From Gnetum montanum (lineage: Eukaryota > Streptophyta > Gnetopsida > Gnetales > Gnetaceae): a stretch of 64,000 bases of DNA. The stretch is from NCBI GenBank assembly GCA_015680685.1, contig MNCI01030754.1, positions 480,426 to 544,425 of the forward strand, in the 5' to 3' direction. How positions within the stretch are numbered: the stretch's first letter is position 1; each line of letters opens with the position of its first letter. The position numbers and the translations under genes are program-made. A model generated the notes under the pieces. It made no database searches and was not told the origin of the DNA. It saw only the letters and a program-made list of their open reading frames with translations. This document shows, one piece after another, positions 21,480-31,507 of this stretch.

Positions 21480-22640
21480 TATATGTAGTATGGCTTGAGG
21501 TATGAGTGATTCACTGGATTTGCAAACTTTTTGTCATTCATGTCAGCCAGCTTGAAGGCCCCATTCGCAAAGGCTTTTGTGACCATGTATGGACCTTCCC
21601 AGTTTGCTGAGAATTTGTTCATATGCTCATAGACAACCTTGAGAATGAGGTCTTCCTTCTGTATTGGCCATTGATGTGGATTTGCATGATGTTTTTGCTA
21701 TTTCTTGTTCTGGTAATGCTCTATGCAACCTAGTGTTTGTGCATGCTCCTCCTCTATTGAGTTGAGGTTGATGATCCTCGACTCATTGTTTTAGGCTTCA
21801 CTCACGACATTTGATAGGATCATTTGGAGTGATGACACCTACAACTCAAGAGGTAACACCACTTTAGATCCATAAACAAGACTATAAGGTGTCTTACCTG
21901 TCACAATCTTGCATGTCGTCCTATAAGCCCACAGCACATAGAGGATTTGCTCATGCCATCTCCTCTTGCTATTGTTAAGCATTTTCTTTAGCAAGTTCAT
22001 GATGGACTTATTTGTAGCCTCTACTTGTCCGTTCGCCTGTGGGTAGTATGGCGAGGGGAACGATCGTTTGATGCCAAGATTGCTGTAAAAGGTTTGGGTT
22101 TCTACACTATTGAACTATGCCCCGTTGTTGGTCACAATAGTAATGGGAAGCCCAAACCTTGTCACGATGTTGTCCAAGATGAATTGGCAAACCTGCTGAG
22201 ATGTAGTCTTTCTCAAGGGGATAGCCTCTACCCACTTAGTAAAATACTCAATGGCGATGATGATGAAGCTATGCCCTATGGAAGACTTAGGCGTGATAGG
22301 TCCTATGAGGTCTAGTCCCCATCACTAGAAAGGCCATGTGATCTACGTTGGATGCAGCTCTATAGGTGAAACGTGTATGAGATTTGCGTATTGTTGGGAC
22401 GTATCACATGTCTTGAATTTGGCCAGGTAATCATGCTCCATGTGAGGCCAGTAGTACCCTAGATGTCTAATTTTTGTAGCCATGGCCCTAGGTGCTATGG
22501 GTCCACCACACAGTCCCTAGTGTACTTCATTAATCACCTTATGCACTTGCTCCTTATTTACGCATGCTAGCAATATCCCTTCATAGGATCTTTTGCATAG
22601 AGCATTGTCTCGCATGAGCACATATTGTCAAGCATGCTTA
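21480..22640 (-). pseudogene. Integrase of the inner element
   Basis: Minus strand. The N-terminal part shows GLCGGPIAPRAMATKIRHLG and a CDTSQQ segment from the zinc-binding domain near 22400-22560. The core starts WGLDLIGPITPKS (first Asp), continues with FTKWVEAIPLRK and FGLPITIVTNNGA (second Asp is Asn) and YYPQANGQVEATNKSI (Glu present). After RRWHEQILYVLWAYRTTCK comes the C-terminal KFSANWEGPYMV / GAFKLADM module typical of this lineage, ending near 21485. It would integrate cDNA; with Asn in place of the second Asp this copy is catalytically dead. A few stops interrupt it. Confidence 0.9.
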
Positions 22641-23031
22641 TGAATCACATCTCTCTAGGTAGATGTCAACCACTTGGGGGCTCACCATGTTGCAGGTAGG
22701 CTTTAATGTTGGTGTACCACTCCTGGGTATCTGCAGTGTTGATAGAGGCTACGTGTACCACCTAAGTGATAAGCTTCACACACTCGGTAATCGAGGTTGG
22801 TAAACTTGCGAACAAGTGTGATGGAATATTTAACACTAGGGTGGCCAAGGCGTCCACTACAGTGTTTTCGTTGCATGGCACGTGTTGCACATTCGTTGTT
22901 GCAAACTATTTGAGTAGGATTTTCACTAAGTCATAGTAGGGTTGCAGGTGTGTAGCCTTGTAGGTGTAGATCTCGGTGATTTAATTCACAACTAGTTGTA
23001 AATCTTTGTGAATCACCAGGTGTTGTATGCT

Positions 23032-23735
23032 TCATGCTTGGGCTGCTAAGAGATCCTTGAGTAATCCCTCGTACTCTACCACATTGTTTGTACAAGGGAA
23101 CATGAAACAATAAGCAAAAGGATGCATTTCCCTAGAGGGGAATGTAATGACAGTAGCTGCACTACCCCCTTGCGCGGTCAAGGCACCATCGAAATGCAAA
23201 GTGGCTTCAAGATGCGATGGGATGACATTGACAATGTTAACATGCTTGTCTAAGAATTTGGAATCTATGATCACCTGGTTGTCGACAAGTGAGGTTGTAA
23301 GTTGTGTTGCTATGGCTTGACCTTTCATCGATGATTGGCTCACATAATGCAAATAGAATTCCATTGTTATTGCTTTCCACCGGGCTATCTTACTGCTTTC
23401 ATATAGATTATTTGTGATAGCCCGGAGTATGTTGCTCTTGCAAATAATGTTAATCTTGCTACGAAATAAGTAGTGTCTCCACTTCTTCAATGCAAACACT
23501 AAAGCAAGGCACTTTCTCTCCACCTCATTGTATTTAACTTCATACGCTATCAATGCATGACTTAGGTAGTACACTGGTATCTCAGAACCTTCATCCCATT
23601 TCTGACATAACAGTGCCACGATAGACGTGTTCGAGGTGGCAAGGTAGATGAAAAAAGGCTTATCCCTCTATGGTGGGTAAACAGTTGGGAGGTGCAAAAG
23701 GTCTTTCTTCATATCATCAAAGGCTTATTGGCATT
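23032..23735 (-). pseudogene. Dual RNase H region of the inner element
   Basis: The first RNase H occupies about 23735-23450: FFIYLATSNTSIVALLCQK, then IPVYYLSHAL, VERKCLALVFALKKWRHYLF. A second domain at about 23220-23040 reads LHFDGALTAQGGSAATVI (catalytic Asp in FDGA), followed by TNNVVEYEGLLKDLLAAQ. This second, archaeal-type RNase H is the hallmark of the Tat lineage. The frame 23619-23032 is open for 195 codons; upstream one stop separates it from RT. Confidence 0.9.
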
Positions 23736-24960
23736 ATGGTGTCCATTCGAAGTTAACCCCTTTCTTCAGTAGATGTTGCATGGGGTGTAACTTGTCAGTT
23801 AATTTTTCTATAAACCTTCTGATGAATTGTACTCTACCTTGTAACCCGTGCAATTCCTTAAGATTTGTAGGTGGAACCAGGTTAACGATGGCCTTGACTT
23901 TGTCAAGGTCGACTCGTATTCCAGCCTTTGATACTACAAACCCTAACATGCGTCTAGTTCTCACCCCAAAGACACACTTTTTAGGATTGAGGCATAAATC
24001 GTGCATCTGGCAACACTTGAGGACTACACCTAGATCATTGGGATGATCAGTGGCTTCTTTAGATTTCACCGCTATGTCATCCACATACTCGTTCAGCGTT
24101 TCTAAGATGTAGTCACTAAAGATGTAATTCATGGCTCGCTAGTAGGTTGCTCCAATGTTCTTGAGCCCAAAAGGCATCATAGTGTAACAAAAGGTACCCC
24201 ATGGGGTCATGAAGGTTGTTGTTAATTGATGCTCTGGGTTAATGCAAATTTGGTTGTAGCCGGAGAAACCATCCATGAAGGATAACAGAGCATGACTAGC
24301 TGTAGTGTTAATGAGTTGATCAATACTCGAAAGTGGGAAATCATCTTTGATCATTGCCTTGTTCAGATCCTGGAAGTCTATACAGATTTGTATTCCTCCT
24401 GTTTTCTTAGAAACTACAATGATGTTAGATACCCATTCTAAGTAATCAACTACCTGGATGAAACCAACCTGGTATAGCTTGGTGATTTCATTCCATATGG
24501 CCAGTGCAATCTCTGGTTTAACCTTGCGAGCCTTTTGCTTAACCACTTTCATGCATGGGTTTAAGATGATGTTGTGATGTATCAGCCTCAGATCTAAACC
24601 CAGCATGTCACTGTATGACCATGCAAAGACTTCAATGTTATCCTACAGAATTTTGGGTACATCTTTGTGCGTCTGCGAATATAGGAGTGAACTTATTTTC
24701 AATGTTTTTATCTCCCCCCTAGATGTGGTCACAAGTGTTTCGATGAGAGGATCCTTAGTTACATCCCTGGCCTCTAAATCTAGGGCTTGGACCAAATGCT
24801 TAGGCCAGTCTAGGGATGCTTCTAAGGATGCTATGGTGCTAATTGCGGGTGATTCCTAGTCTATTAGCTCTGGGTTTAGTTGTCTTGCAAGTTTGCCATG
24901 TGGACCTGATAAAGCTAAAGGTGAAGAGAGATCATGATGGATTTCCATTCTCACTCAACC
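23734..24960 (-). pseudogene. Reverse transcriptase of the inner element
   Basis: Minus strand, in two open blocks (24606-24139 and 24132-23734) separated by a single TAG at the position of a conserved residue. Order: EIKTLKISSLL and DNIEVFAWSYSDMLGLD upstream, then EWVSNIIVVSKKTGGIQICI, SFMDGFSGYNQI (first Asp), MPFGLKNIGATY, then NEYVDDIAVKS with the catalytic YVDD intact, KCVFGV, LGFVVSKAGI, and LHGLQGRVQFIRRFI. The upstream linker starts near 24960 and then coding similarity stops abruptly. The protease part lies only at 30674, so pol is physically split by the plus-strand unit. Confidence 0.92.
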
Positions 24961-25059
24961 TACCAAAATGAGATGAAAGTCTATTCATTTGCAAAGTAGC
25001 AATGAAATGTGAGCAATAGAGATAAAAGGAAAGTATGATAGAAAGCTTAAGATTTGCTA

Positions 25060-25510
25060 GTTTAAGGTCGTGGCGGACCGCTTGGAAGTAAAAATGCAAA
25101 ATTGCTAGTGTAAAAATGCAAAACTGCTAATGTAAAAATGTGAAAGCTACTAGTTTAACATTTTTGCAGACTACGAATAGGTTAGATTATTAGTTTAAGG
25201 TCATTGCGGACTACCAGAATGTGAAATTTTGAAGGTGCTAGTTTAAGGTCTTTGCAGACCGCCTAGACGTAAAAATACAAAACTACTAGTATAAAGAACA
25301 AAAAAATACTATTGTAAAAATGCAAAACTGCTGATATAAAAATGCAAAACTGTTAGTTTAATGTCATTGCGAACTGCCAACAAGTAAAAGGTCGAAATTG
25401 CTAGTTTAAGGTCTTTGCGAACCGCTAACTAGATTGAAACTATGCATTAGGATTGTTAGTTTAAGGTCTTTGCAGACTGCTAACAAGATATTTTTGTGAA
25501 GGCAAATGGC
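25060..25510. repeat. Tandem array of GTTTAAGGTC units (array 2)
   Basis: Six or more copies of GCTAGTTTAAGGTC-N-TTGCGGACCGC with interspersed AAAATGCAAAACTGCTA phrases. It matches array 1 at 21131-21460 in motif and orientation, so equivalent arrays lie on both sides of the integrase-RT block. Confidence 0.75.
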
Positions 25511-25671
25511 TAGTTTGAAACGTGTCAAGGATTTTTGCTCAGGCCCACTTGTCTTAATGCGAACAGTGCTACTACGTAATGGCGGGCATGCTATGCTGCA
25601 TAGAATACTCTACATTAAACAGGGAGAGAGAATGAAAAGTTTCCTTTTCATCATTGTGGCTATAAATAGGG

Positions 25672-25679
25672 ATTAACCC
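25672..25679 (+). promoter_or_regulatory. Candidate TATA box for the antisense unit (inner element)
   Basis: TATAAATA in a GGCTATAAATAGGGA context, 124 bp before the ATG at 25803. This is a strong plant TATA match lying at the expected distance, on the strand opposite to the LTR promoter. Confidence 0.6.
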
Positions 25680-25802
25680 CTGGCAAACTCGTCATTTTCA
25701 CCGTAATAGCGCAGAGCCCACATTCAGAGCATAGAGTGATTATGCCAATAGAGAGTAAGGCGATTCGACATAGCAACAAAGAAGGAGTCAGCAAGCAAGA
25801 CG

Positions 25803-28800
25803 ATGGCTCCCAGGAAAGAACGCAAACACTTGGTACTCATTAAGGTCGATGAAGTGAAGGAAATCCTAGGGCGTGTGTTGCAGGCACACGTCATGGTGCA
25901 AGAGGAGACACCGTTGGCCCGGTAGGCTGCCATGCTCCCTCTATTTTTTCTATGCCTCTGTTATTATTTTTGCTTTTCTTGTTTTTTTTTTATGCAATTT
26001 TGTTTAGCTATCTATGTTTTTTTGTTATCATATTGTCGTTGTTTTGACCCTTACACCATTGTTGTTGCCATTTCGGCCACGACGAATGTATAGACGCTAC
26101 GCTAAGTTTGCATGCAATGCGCCTAGACTACCATCACTATAGCTACCATTGCCACAAAGGCTTGGACGATTTGAGCCACCTCACATGCAAATAGTGTAGC
26201 ATACGATCCTCAGGAGGGTTTGGCTATGTGCGTGATGTGATAGCATAACACATGTTCTGTCATGGTGTGATGCTAATCACTTTGTCATGCTGATTTGTTG
26301 AATGGATGCAGCATATTAAATTCTTCTTTATTTAAAGATACACCTTTAGTTTTGTTGTTGCTATGCCAAGCTGACTTTTCTATGCTATTGCCTTCGTATT
26401 TTTTGCTACACTATGTGTTAAAAATGCTAGTTTTGCTACGCTATATGTGCATTCCACTTGGACATGGTGCTAACATTTGCTATTGTGTTGTGCAAGGTAA
26501 CGCTAAGGCCAATTTTGATTGTCCTAAAAATCGTAGGAGTCCTGTGTTGTGTGAGAGAACCAGTGGCCAATGTTCCTCCATCCCATACACGTGTGGGACA
26601 GCAGGCGGTCTGGTTCTGGTAGGAAGCGCAGGAGTTCCTGCAATTTCTCCTTCAACGCTTCAGTGTGATCGTTTGGTCACACCTGGTGGATGAGGTAGTG
26701 GCCACCATAATAGAAACCTTGTTGCCTGGGGCAAATCAGGGTATTCTGAGATTTTTGAGGGATAGAGCGAGTAGTAGTGGGCATGTAGAAGAATCTAGTC
26801 AGCATCCCAAAAATTTGAGGCATTTTTCCTAGATCTGGGAGATGCCCTAGTATAATTGCTACCATCCCTACAACACCTTGTTTATTGCGTGTCACATGGG
26901 AACGTGCTTCCAAAATCCACCAAGAACCATTTACAGTGTTGGGAGGTGAGTTCTGTAGCCATGTTCCACTATGCTATGCTATGTTTGCTACGCTAGCCAA
27001 ATGTTAACAGTATCTTTTTGTTACCATGTTTTTCATCAACAAGAATGGGCTTCATGGCGATATGGATGTGTTGACCTTAGCACAGATGGTGCTGCGAAAG
27101 TTTTCTTCTGCTAAGAATATGTGTGCAGGTGTGATAGGCCAATGTGGGGGTGAGTACAAAACCTACCCAACCTGGTATTCTAGACTCTATGATAGATGCA
27201 AGGAGTCGGTTTCTTGGATGAGGGATGGGCACCCTTTAAACCGATCATCGTTGAAGATGTCTTGGTTGATCTTCCATCATTCCAGTCACTGTTTAAACCT
27301 AGTAAGCTAAACAGTAAGTTACAGCATGTTCGAGTGTCATTCCTATTTTTTCTGCTATTTNATGCTGGGCTCATGGATTTGTTCCTGGCCCCGAATCCAA
27401 GCATCCCAGCTGCTGAGATGCTCGCCCTAGCGAACTCCTTTTTCCAAAAGGTAGACCACTTCCGCACACGTGTACACGGTGTGTAGGTGGTCCTTGAAAT
27501 TAATGACCAGCTATTTGTGGACCTTTTCAGTGTCCCTGCTGATGGCCTCCCTATAGGGTCAAAGACCAAGAAAGAGGTGAACCATCAGTGGGAGGACATT
27601 GAGGAGTGGCTAGGGGTTGCAAAAGGGCAAAAAGGGATCCTCATGGAGAAGGTCAAGCTAAGAGCCACCAAAGATGTTTATCCCGTCTTCTATGCTAGTG
27701 CCTTCCCCCAGCTACTTTCCCAAGGAAAGATCATTGGGATTGAGCAAGCTTGGGTGATACAGGAGGTCATGAAAGAGGGGGATCTCTACAACTGGGCTAG
27801 GCATCTGTGCAAGGGCCTGCAAACTGAAATGGTCACACTTCATAAGAAGTAGGAGTCCCATCTCAACGTGCACTACACCTTTTACATAGCCTACTTGCAG
27901 CGTTTCGCAAAGTTTTTGGTAGTCCGTGAGAATGGAGTCTAGGTTGTGCGAGATCATAACTAGATTTCCAAACCATGGATCTGCCAAATCCTCTAGACGA
28001 CCTGAGCCTAAGATCCCCTAGAAGCTATTGGGGAGTCATTTTCTATGACGACTAAGGATCAGGTGGTCCATAACGTTCATGGCCAAGATAGCATAGGAGA
28101 GGCATCCCCTGCTACTACAGGTAGCATATCGTAAGTGACACGTCTCATTTCTGAAACGATGGCCACTAAGTTGTGGCGAAAGAGGCCTCATCTAGCTAAG
28201 AAGACCCTCCATACAAAAGAAGAAGAGGGGCAGACACTGTGATTCAAGCTACGCAGGATGCAACCCCCCATTGGTAAATGCTTTTTATGTTTATTTCTTC
28301 ACCTATTTTGTTAATTCCTGCTATGCTATGCTACGCTAAGCAGCGTAGCATAGCGTATCACCTACTTTAAGATAACTTTCTTTAAGCTAATGCGAATACG
28401 TCTTTGATATCAGAGGAAGAAGAAGAAGAAGAAGAAGGCAACAAAGAAGTGTCGGCCCCTAAATGGGGGTGGCTAATAAAGATGCAGAGGCCCCATCCAC
28501 CAAGGAAAGGGCCCTAGTCAAGAGAGAAGAAGGGCTCCCGTCACAAAGGAAGGGGGTCCCGTTGATAAGGAAGATGCTCCTACTGAAGAGGAGGACATTT
28601 TTGATGATGAGGAGGATGCTAGGGTCTTACAAAGAAAGGTCCTAGTTAATAAAGAAGAAGCCCACATCAACTGGGAAGGTACTTTTGTTGGAGATCCCTT
28701 TGCTGAATGTAGTTCAGCATCGAGGGAGCAGATGAATGCTAAGGGTATTTCCATAGTTTTGAGCCAGAAAGGAGGGGAGCCGCAATTAGATGCTGGTAAG

Positions 28801-30204
28801 TTTGATAATATATTCGACAATATGTCGATGGGAGATCCCCCCGTTATCACCCCCAAGGGTTTACTAGGTAGGAGCCCTTATATTGTTGTTTGTGTTACTC
28901 ATAGCTTTATTGTAGTCCATCTCGGTCGTTACTGACGTGTTTGGTTGTATGATAGACAACACTACTAATGCTACAAGACCTCCTCTAATTCACCTGGAAC
29001 CATGGGCTGAGACCACCAACAAGCTTACGTTCATGCAAAGGGTCGTCAACAACATGATCAGTTGTCTCAAACAGGTTGATCCTAAAGTGGGTAAATAAAG
29101 TAGCTATGCTAAGCTCTTTGAGGTTGCTACGCTAGACTTCTTGAGTTGCTGACTTTGCTACGCTAGTGTGACTAATGTGCTCTTCGTGTGGTCACAACCT
29201 CTTGACTCAAGTGGGACCTGACATAGGCGTTGAAAGGTGGAACCGTACCTACATTTCTGCCCGAAGTGGCCAAGGTGCCTCATCGCATATATAACGAGGC
29301 TAGCAAATACACTTTGCACTCGGCATGCTCCTTGTGGGAGTGTAGGCATGTCAATGAGGATCTGTGGAAACAGGTCCAAAAGGCTGAATTGAGCGTTGAA
29401 ATGGGAGACCTCCAATCCAGGTACGAGTTTGTCCTAGCTCATGATACCAATGATCGCAATTGATGCATGGCTATCATAAATTATGCTAGATACCGGACAG
29501 TTGTGCGGTGCAACAACGAGGCCACCCAAGAGATAATAAAATAGCAGATGCAGATGGACTTGTTGGCTTAGAAGAACCAAGACTAGAAAGATTATAGCGC
29601 CAAATTTTATGAGTGGGGACAGTCCCAAAAAAACCATAAACATATGTATAAACTGGAACATGCCCCCTATCGCAAACTATATAGGGATGCTTCAGTGAAG
29701 GCATTTACCTATGAAGCATTCGTGAATGCTATTGGCACTTCTGAGGCTTACAAGAAGTTCATGGAGTAGGTAAAGGTCACTGAATCTCCTGAACGGAAAG
29801 TGGATCTTTCCACAGGTGAGACTGCTACCGCCTCCTTTTCTCCAAGACCGCTAAGATGGATGGCTGTAAAAGGAGAAAGCTGTTATAGATGCTAGACCAA
29901 GTGATAGGAATTGGGCTAATATCATGGAGGAGGAGGTCTAGCATCGCCTTGGGCTTGATTTGGATCACATACCCTTCGAGGCAGATGCGGGGTCATCTCG
30001 GGTTAGTCACTTTCTACTATGAAAGAGGCTTATGCTCTATTCTAGCTTTCATGTCTTGTTCTAGCTGACTACTTCACTTCTACCATGCAAGTTCTAGATG
30101 AAGATGTAGGGCTCGTAGAGGGAAAAAATGAAGAGGCAGAAGAAGGTAGTGTAGAGGAAGGCAACGATGCAGGTGAAGAAGATGCAGGCAAAGATGACCT
30201 ATGA
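25803..30204 (+). pseudogene. Antisense spliced gene-like unit between protease and RT (inner element)
   Basis: Read on the plus strand, against gag-pol. A first exon-like frame starts at ATG 25803 (MAPRKERKHLVLIKVDEVKE...) and reaches a possible GT donor at 25922. The largest open part is 27196-27990: one frame for about 265 codons, interrupted only by TAG codons (27484, 27850 and three more), with PIIVEDVLVDLPSFQSLF, FFQKVDHFRTRVHGV, KDVYPVFYASAFPQLLSQG and HYTFYIAYLQRFAKFLV. Then come a Glu/Lys-rich segment (28400-28860), a segment 28956-29090 without stops (LTFMQRVVNNMISCLKQ), a coiled-coil-like segment 29227-29815 with TAG and TGA stops, HRLGLDLDHIPFEADAG near 29950, and an acidic last exon ending at TGA 30202-30204. 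Several donors are good (CACAG/GTGAGA at 29816). Phases do not all agree, so the exon list is provisional. Not recognised; it resembles in kind the extra antisense ORFs of Tat elements. Confidence 0.7.
28318..28357. repeat. GCTAC/GTAGC palindrome in an intron-like segment
   Basis: CTGCTATGCTATGCTACGC is followed by AGCGTAGCATAGCG, giving a hairpin of about 15 bp arms. The same pentamers occur at 26090-26110, 26970-26995, 29100-29165 and 30645-30655, all in segments between the coding-like parts, and in both LTRs. Confidence 0.7.
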
Positions 30205-30295
30205 CAGCATGGTTTTTTGAAATTTTGAATTTTTGCGAAACTATTGCAAACATTGTTTAATGGAAAAAAATTCTAATGAAGGAAGCAAATTTTGA

Positions 30296-30301
30296 AATAA
30301 A
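30296..30301 (+). terminator. Candidate poly(A) signal of the antisense unit (inner element)
   Basis: AATAAA 92 bp after the stop codon at 30202-30204, in an A/T-rich context. Consistent with a separate transcript ending before the GGCC array and the protease region. Confidence 0.5.
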
Positions 30302-30359
30302 ATTGGTCTTATGCTAGATTATGCATTATCTATGTGATCAATTTTATGTTATGTTTTCA

Positions 30360-30500
30360 TTTTTTATGTTTTATTTTTAGGCCAATTTGGGCCATTGCTA
30401 GTTTTAGGCCATTTCGGGCCATCACTAATTTTAGGCCATTTCGGGCCTTCACTAGTTTTAGGCAATTTTAGGCCATCAAATAGCAGTGTAGTTTTAGGCC
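30360..30500. repeat. GGCC minisatellite
   Basis: Four to five copies of a ~28 bp unit reading TTTTAGGCCATTTCGGGCCAT-CACTAG with drift to TTTTAGGCAATTTTAGGCC. Located between the antisense unit and the protease end. Confidence 0.75.
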
Positions 30501-30673
30501 ATTTCAAGCCATATAATGGTAAATAAATGATATGCTAACGATTTAGAGAATGGCTAATTAGTACCTAGCATAGATGGATGGATGCAAAAAAAATGGCAGT
30601 AAATGTACAAAGGATGCCAACTGGCCAAGAAGTAGTGGGGTTGCTACGCTATGCATAATTGCTTCTTGACCCA

Positions 30674-31507
30674 TCATGGATTGGGCGAGGCGTAAGGCCA
30701 TGAAGCTTTGCTATAGCCTTCATCTATATCATTGTCCCCTGCTTGGAAGGGCAACTCATCCCATGCGTTTCCATTTTCTGAACCGGCATGTTGAGCCGGC
30801 TCCTTTACTGGATGGTTAGTATCTATAAAGACAAGCGCTTCATTCTTAGAGGTTACAACCTCTGAGCCTTGTTCCATATCTACGTTGTTAATAGCTTGTG
30901 TCGCTACCTCATTGCCATGGATTACCACCTCCCTACCTGCATAGGGTAGATGGATCTCCTGATGAATGGGCGAAGAGACGGCTCTATGTTGCGCTAACCA
31001 TGACCTCCCCAAGATCAGGTTAAACCCGGGCATCTCTTCAACCATGATGAACGTTGCATTTGTGGGGAACTGGTCCCCTACTATGAAGTCAATATGGATT
31101 GTGCCTTTTACCACAACCCGTGCCCCATTGAATGACTTTCAGCATGACGTTGTTGTGGGTCTGATCTGGTTGACCAAACCCATCTTACGCACAATAGGGA
31201 AAGGGATGACATTTGTTGCAGATCCATCATCAATGTGTACCCTTCGGATCTTATGTTGGCCAACCCGAATTATGATGAAAAGAGGTGTTGTAGTCACTTG
31301 ACCCTTATCAGGGTCTTCCCTAATGGAATCATTGCAAAACATTAGTTGGGACAGCTTTGGTTCTGTAGACATAGAAGGAAGTATAACCGAATGGATCACC
31401 TTCTCTTCCGCTGGCATGTTCTCATCAACCAAAATTACCATTAACATGTGGATCAAAGCCTCACTGTGTGTGGTAGATGTCATGATCAGGTCGTACAGGC
31501 TCAACAT
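30674..31507 (-). pseudogene. Protease region of the inner element
   Basis: Minus strand. VHIDDGSATNVIP is the aspartic protease active site in the DxG form common in Tat elements (Asp in the second position here). NLILGRSWLAQHRAVSS matches the C-terminal protease motif, and LIHMLMVILVDENMPAEEKV precedes the domain. Two open blocks (31507-31139 and 31114-30674) are joined by a frameshift near 31130. The polyprotein ends at a stop at 30674 after a DELPFQAG / DIDEGYSKASWPY tail; no RT follows for 5.7 kb. Confidence 0.85.
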
